DNA of 64,000 nucleotides from Pseudobdellovibrio sp031428275 (GTDB lineage Bacteria > Bdellovibrionota > Bdellovibrionia > Bdellovibrionales > Bdellovibrionaceae). The notes under the pieces are model-generated. The model was not told where the DNA came from and ran no database searches. It saw nothing but the letters and a program-made list of their open reading frames with translations. Location of the stretch: NCBI GenBank assembly GCA_031428275.1, contig JANPPC010000009.1, forward strand, positions 62,001 through 126,000, in the 5' to 3' direction. The translations under genes and the position numbers were made by a program. Of the stretch, positions 61,646 to 64,000 are shown piece by piece; the first letter of the stretch is position 1, and the number at the start of each line of letters is the position of its first letter.

Positions 61646-62721
61646 CCGTTTTCCTCAAACGAAGAAATCTCGTAAATTCCTTGTAGCTTTCTGATCCCAT
61701 CTTTTTTTTCGACCACAATAATATTTTGAATGGTCATCGAAATCAGTTTACGAATTGATTGTAAACTCCACTGTGGTGCACCCATCTGAATCAGCATTTC
61801 AAGTCTTAGTAGCGCTTCACTGGCCGTGCGGGCGTGCAAAGAACCAAAGCTTCCGTCATGACCAGTGGCCATAGCCATCATCAGTGATTTTGCTTCAGGC
61901 CCACGAATTTCACCGATCACCAAGCGGTCCGGGCGAAGGCGCAGCGCACGTTTAAGTAAATCATCCATGTTCACATCGGCGACCGAAGCGCTGGGGTCTT
62001 GCCGGGTCAGCAGCGACACGCTGGCCGAAGCGGGCAGTTGTAGCTCTTGTGTGTCTTCAATAATCACGGCGCGGTCTTCAGCACCTAATAACTGCAACAA
62101 AGATTGCAGAAAGCTGGTCTTGCCCGATCCCGTTCCGCCAACGACCAGAAAGTTTTTTCGTTGTGCGAAGATGTTTTGAATCAACTCTAGTTGCTGATCG
62201 TCACACCAGTTAAGATGGCGAAAAGCTTGTAATGTCCAGGTGCTGATGGGTTGCAGTCGAATTGAAAGTAAGCTGTCACCTCTAGAAAGTTCTCCAAAAA
62301 TAATTGTAATTCGCATGCGACCAAACTGCGCTTCCACAAAAGGCTTTTCACGGTTAAGATAGCTGCCACACTTCTGCGAAAGCCGGTCTAAAGTTGCAAC
62401 ATAAGAATTTTCTGAGTAGAAGTGATCGGGATGACGGTGTAGTCGACCATTTTTTTCAAAGTAGATTTCTTTATAGTTGTTAACCAAAATTTCTGTAATT
62501 TCAGAATCTTGAAGCAAACTATCTATGGGGCCTAGCCCAGATATTTCGCTGATGATTCTTAACTTTATTGAGGCTTCTTCACCGTTAGTTTCTATTTCGA
62601 CAAGGTTTTGAAAGCGGTCCGATAAAGATAAATCCACTTCCTCAGAGTCCCAATCGACATCAATGCGGCTTTTTTGTTTTGAAAAAATAAGTCCTAATTT
62701 TTTATAAACCTCTTGATTCAT
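61615..62721 (-). CDS. cpaF: Type II/IV secretion-type ATPase CpaF (TadA)
   Basis: Cytoplasmic hexameric ATPase of 368 residues for Tad/Flp pilus assembly. The N-terminal part has GLGPIDSLLQDSEITEILVN. The core shows Walker A GGTGSGKTS, Asp box VIIEDTQELQL, and Walker B with LRLRPDRLVIGEIRGPEA and the His box GHDGSFGSLHA. RMRITIIFGELSRG... SIRLQPIS is the substrate-side ring. It is slightly shorter than typical CpaF (about 430-480). It shares one base with cpaC upstream and ends the transcript at an embedded terminator. Confidence 0.93.
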   Translation of the reverse strand: MNQEVYKKLGLIFSKQKSRIDVDWDSEEVDLSLSDRFQNLVEIETNGEEASIKLRIISEISGLGPIDSLLQDSEITEILVNNYKEIYFEKNGRLHRHPDHFYSENSYVATLDRLSQKCGSYLNREKPFVEAQFGRMRITIIFGELSRGDSLLSIRLQPISTWTLQAFRHLNWCDDQQLELIQNIFAQRKNFLVVGGTGSGKTSFLQSLLQLLGAEDRAVIIEDTQELQLPASASVSLLTRQDPSASVADVNMDDLLKRALRLRPDRLVIGEIRGPEAKSLMMAMATGHDGSFGSLHARTASEALLRLEMLIQMGAPQWSLQSIRKLISMTIQNIIVVEKKDGIRKLQGIYEISSFEENGLTLNQIDQG

Positions 62722-63986
62722 TAAAAGCCCGCCGTTTCTTGCTTCATCAGCTCGGGGGTTACAAAAATAACCAATTCTGTGCGGCTTTCTCGGTAATCTT
62801 TGCTAGAAAATAAAAGTCCCAGTACTGGTATTTGACTTAAAAACGGCAAGCCTTCGCTGCTGTTGCCTGTTTCATTCTTTAATAGGCCCGAAAGCGCAAT
62901 CGTTTGGCTTTTGATCAAGTCAAAATGGCTAATCACACGATGAGTATGAATTCCGGGTATACCGTCAATTGAATTACTTTTGTCTAAGCTTGAAACTTCT
63001 GACTCGATTTGAATACTCATCTGGCCAATCGAATCAATAACGGGTTTGATCTTCATGCCGATGCCGTATTTTTTCCAAACGATGTCATTCACTTTGTAAT
63101 TCAACACACGAATCGGAAATTCTCCTCCGGCGAAAAACTCGGCCTCTTTGCCGCTACGGCAAATCAGCGTTGGCGACGCTAGTACTTTTATATTTCCTTC
63201 TGTTTCATTAGCCAGTAAGGCCACGTCGAATGGCAAGATGCTAGCGGTACCGCCATCTATAACCTGCGCTGAATAAGTACCCGGTAGTTTAATCCCCATC
63301 GTACGTCCGAACTCTTTTTTGATTTCGGCAATTTGCACCGCTACGCGAATGTTATCACCGATTTCAATTTTTTGTTTATTCTCGGTCGCTAGAATTCCGA
63401 CATTTTGTAAGCTATTTTTGTAATCGTTGGCGTAGTCTTTCGCACTGAACTGAATCTTCCAAGGTTCACCAAACATGATCTTTAGCGGCGTTAAACCTTT
63501 ATCACGCAAGTACCTTTCAATATAAGTTGATACCTGATGTTTTAATTTCTCGTCTAATTGCACAGCCCAGAATAACGATGAACCATTTTTTTTCATTAAG
63601 TTCAGTATTTTTTCGAAGTCACTGAACCGATATAATTTACCTTTTAAGCAGACCACTTCTTCACAAAAGTCGACTTGCAAACCCAAAAAATTTTTTGAAA
63701 GCTTATTCCAGTCTGTAAATGTTTTAAGTGAACCAATCGGTGTACTGACTACCGTGTACGATTCGTTATCTAGGCGAATTTGTGTTCTGCCAATACCTAA
63801 GGTTTTTAAATAAATGCGTCCACCACGAGGCTGAGCGGCTATTAACTTTGGGTTTTCAACCCAAACTTTCGAGGCGTTTTGTTTAATTAAATGATCTTGG
63901 CCAAGCTCGATAGTGATCGTATCTTTAGCAAAACTTTCTAGATTAATTATTAAGAATAGGCTGATAAAGACGATTGTATTTTTCAT
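62721..63986 (-). CDS. cpaC: Secretin-family protein CpaC (RcpA)
   Basis: Outer-membrane secretin of 421 residues, the pore for a Tad/Flp pilus. A signal peptide (residues 1-20) is followed by the pilus-biogenesis N-domain (ITIELGQDHLIKQ, RTQIRLDNESYTVVS). The secretin core has VAVQIAEIKKEFGRTMGIKL, LASPTLICRSGKEAEFFAGGEFPI and the ending SEGLPFLSQIPVLGLLFSS plus ELVIFVTPEL. The start ATG (63986-63984) is 14 bases from the window edge, so its promoter and any upstream Tad genes lie outside. Confidence 0.92.
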   Translation of the reverse strand: MKNTIVFISLFLIINLESFAKDTITIELGQDHLIKQNASKVWVENPKLIAAQPRGGRIYLKTLGIGRTQIRLDNESYTVVSTPIGSLKTFTDWNKLSKNFLGLQVDFCEEVVCLKGKLYRFSDFEKILNLMKKNGSSLFWAVQLDEKLKHQVSTYIERYLRDKGLTPLKIMFGEPWKIQFSAKDYANDYKNSLQNVGILATENKQKIEIGDNIRVAVQIAEIKKEFGRTMGIKLPGTYSAQVIDGGTASILPFDVALLANETEGNIKVLASPTLICRSGKEAEFFAGGEFPIRVLNYKVNDIVWKKYGIGMKIKPVIDSIGQMSIQIESEVSSLDKSNSIDGIPGIHTHRVISHFDLIKSQTIALSGLLKNETGNSSEGLPFLSQIPVLGLLFSSKDYRESRTELVIFVTPELMKQETAGF

Positions 63987-64000
63987 ACGATCTTATATTT

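Noticed and set aside
1..64000. tRNA, rRNA, CRISPR arrays, insertion sequences, prophage or integrase
   Set aside because: None seen on either strand by reading; gene order is dense and housekeeping-like, without mobile-element hallmarks.

Overview
The window looks like a chromosome segment of a predatory-type deltaproteobacterium, most likely Bdellovibrionota (Bdellovibrio or Pseudobdellovibrio-like). The grounds are the long fliL-to-fliA flagellar operon, a paired DUF507 cassette, many short lipoproteins and outer-membrane barrels, a lysine-rich tail on housekeeping-type proteins, and moderate-to-low GC (low 40s by eye). The assignment is inference from gene content. No tRNA, rRNA, insertion sequence, phage or CRISPR array was seen.

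Layout. 1-1.7 kb: the end of a flagellar operon (a TIGR02530-like protein, then flgE) closed by a strong terminator. 1.7-5.8 kb: an orphan twitch-type radical SAM protein, a bacterioferritin, a CapA-like lipoprotein and a PTP-like lipoprotein. 5.8-11.8 kb (minus): a livKHMGF branched-chain amino acid ABC operon, pfkA and an HU gene. 11.9-14.8 kb (minus): a KimA-like K+ transporter, yacG and a lipoprotein. 15.1-17.3 kb: a TonB-dependent receptor and a small lipoprotein. 17.3-21.4 kb (minus): ileS-lspA-lgt, overlapping by 4 bases at each junction. 21.5-27.6 kb (minus): a small secreted protein, a radical SAM/SPASM maturase, an unlisted 36-codon gene right behind it, a CHASE2 sensor kinase, an NtrC-type regulator and a hypothetical protein. 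28-31 kb: a large chimeric lipoprotein with ankyrin-like and FGE-like parts. 31.4-46.8 kb: mixed housekeeping and envelope genes (metallo-hydrolase, PBP1B, DUF507 pair, GroES-like protein, barrels, KamA, UvrD/PcrA, HEXXH lipoprotein, SPOR protein, SuhB).

47-57.8 kb holds twelve flagellar genes in one direction, fliL-fliM-fliN-fliO-fliP-fliQ-fliR-flhB-flhA-flhF-flhG-fliA: the C-ring, the export gate, the polar placement GTPase/ATPase pair and the flagellar sigma factor. A near-consensus sigma-54 promoter lies ahead of fliL, with a 15-bp palindrome at about -104, where a sigma-54 activator would be expected to bind. 57.8-59.7 kb (minus) carries a PHA_gran_rgn-like gene, an RpoH-type sigma factor and a lipoprotein. 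aspS follows on the plus strand, then a cpaC-cpaF secretin/ATPase pair on the minus strand that ends in a terminator built into the end of cpaF.

The best candidate for an undescribed system is at 25.8-27.2 kb. A radical SAM enzyme with all seven SPASM cysteines is followed after 23 bases by a 36-residue peptide with a basic, proline-containing leader-like half and a single-cysteine CPPTGGP tail. That is the architecture of a RiPP precursor and its maturase. It sits directly upstream of, and in the same direction as, a CHASE2 kinase and a sigma-54 activator.
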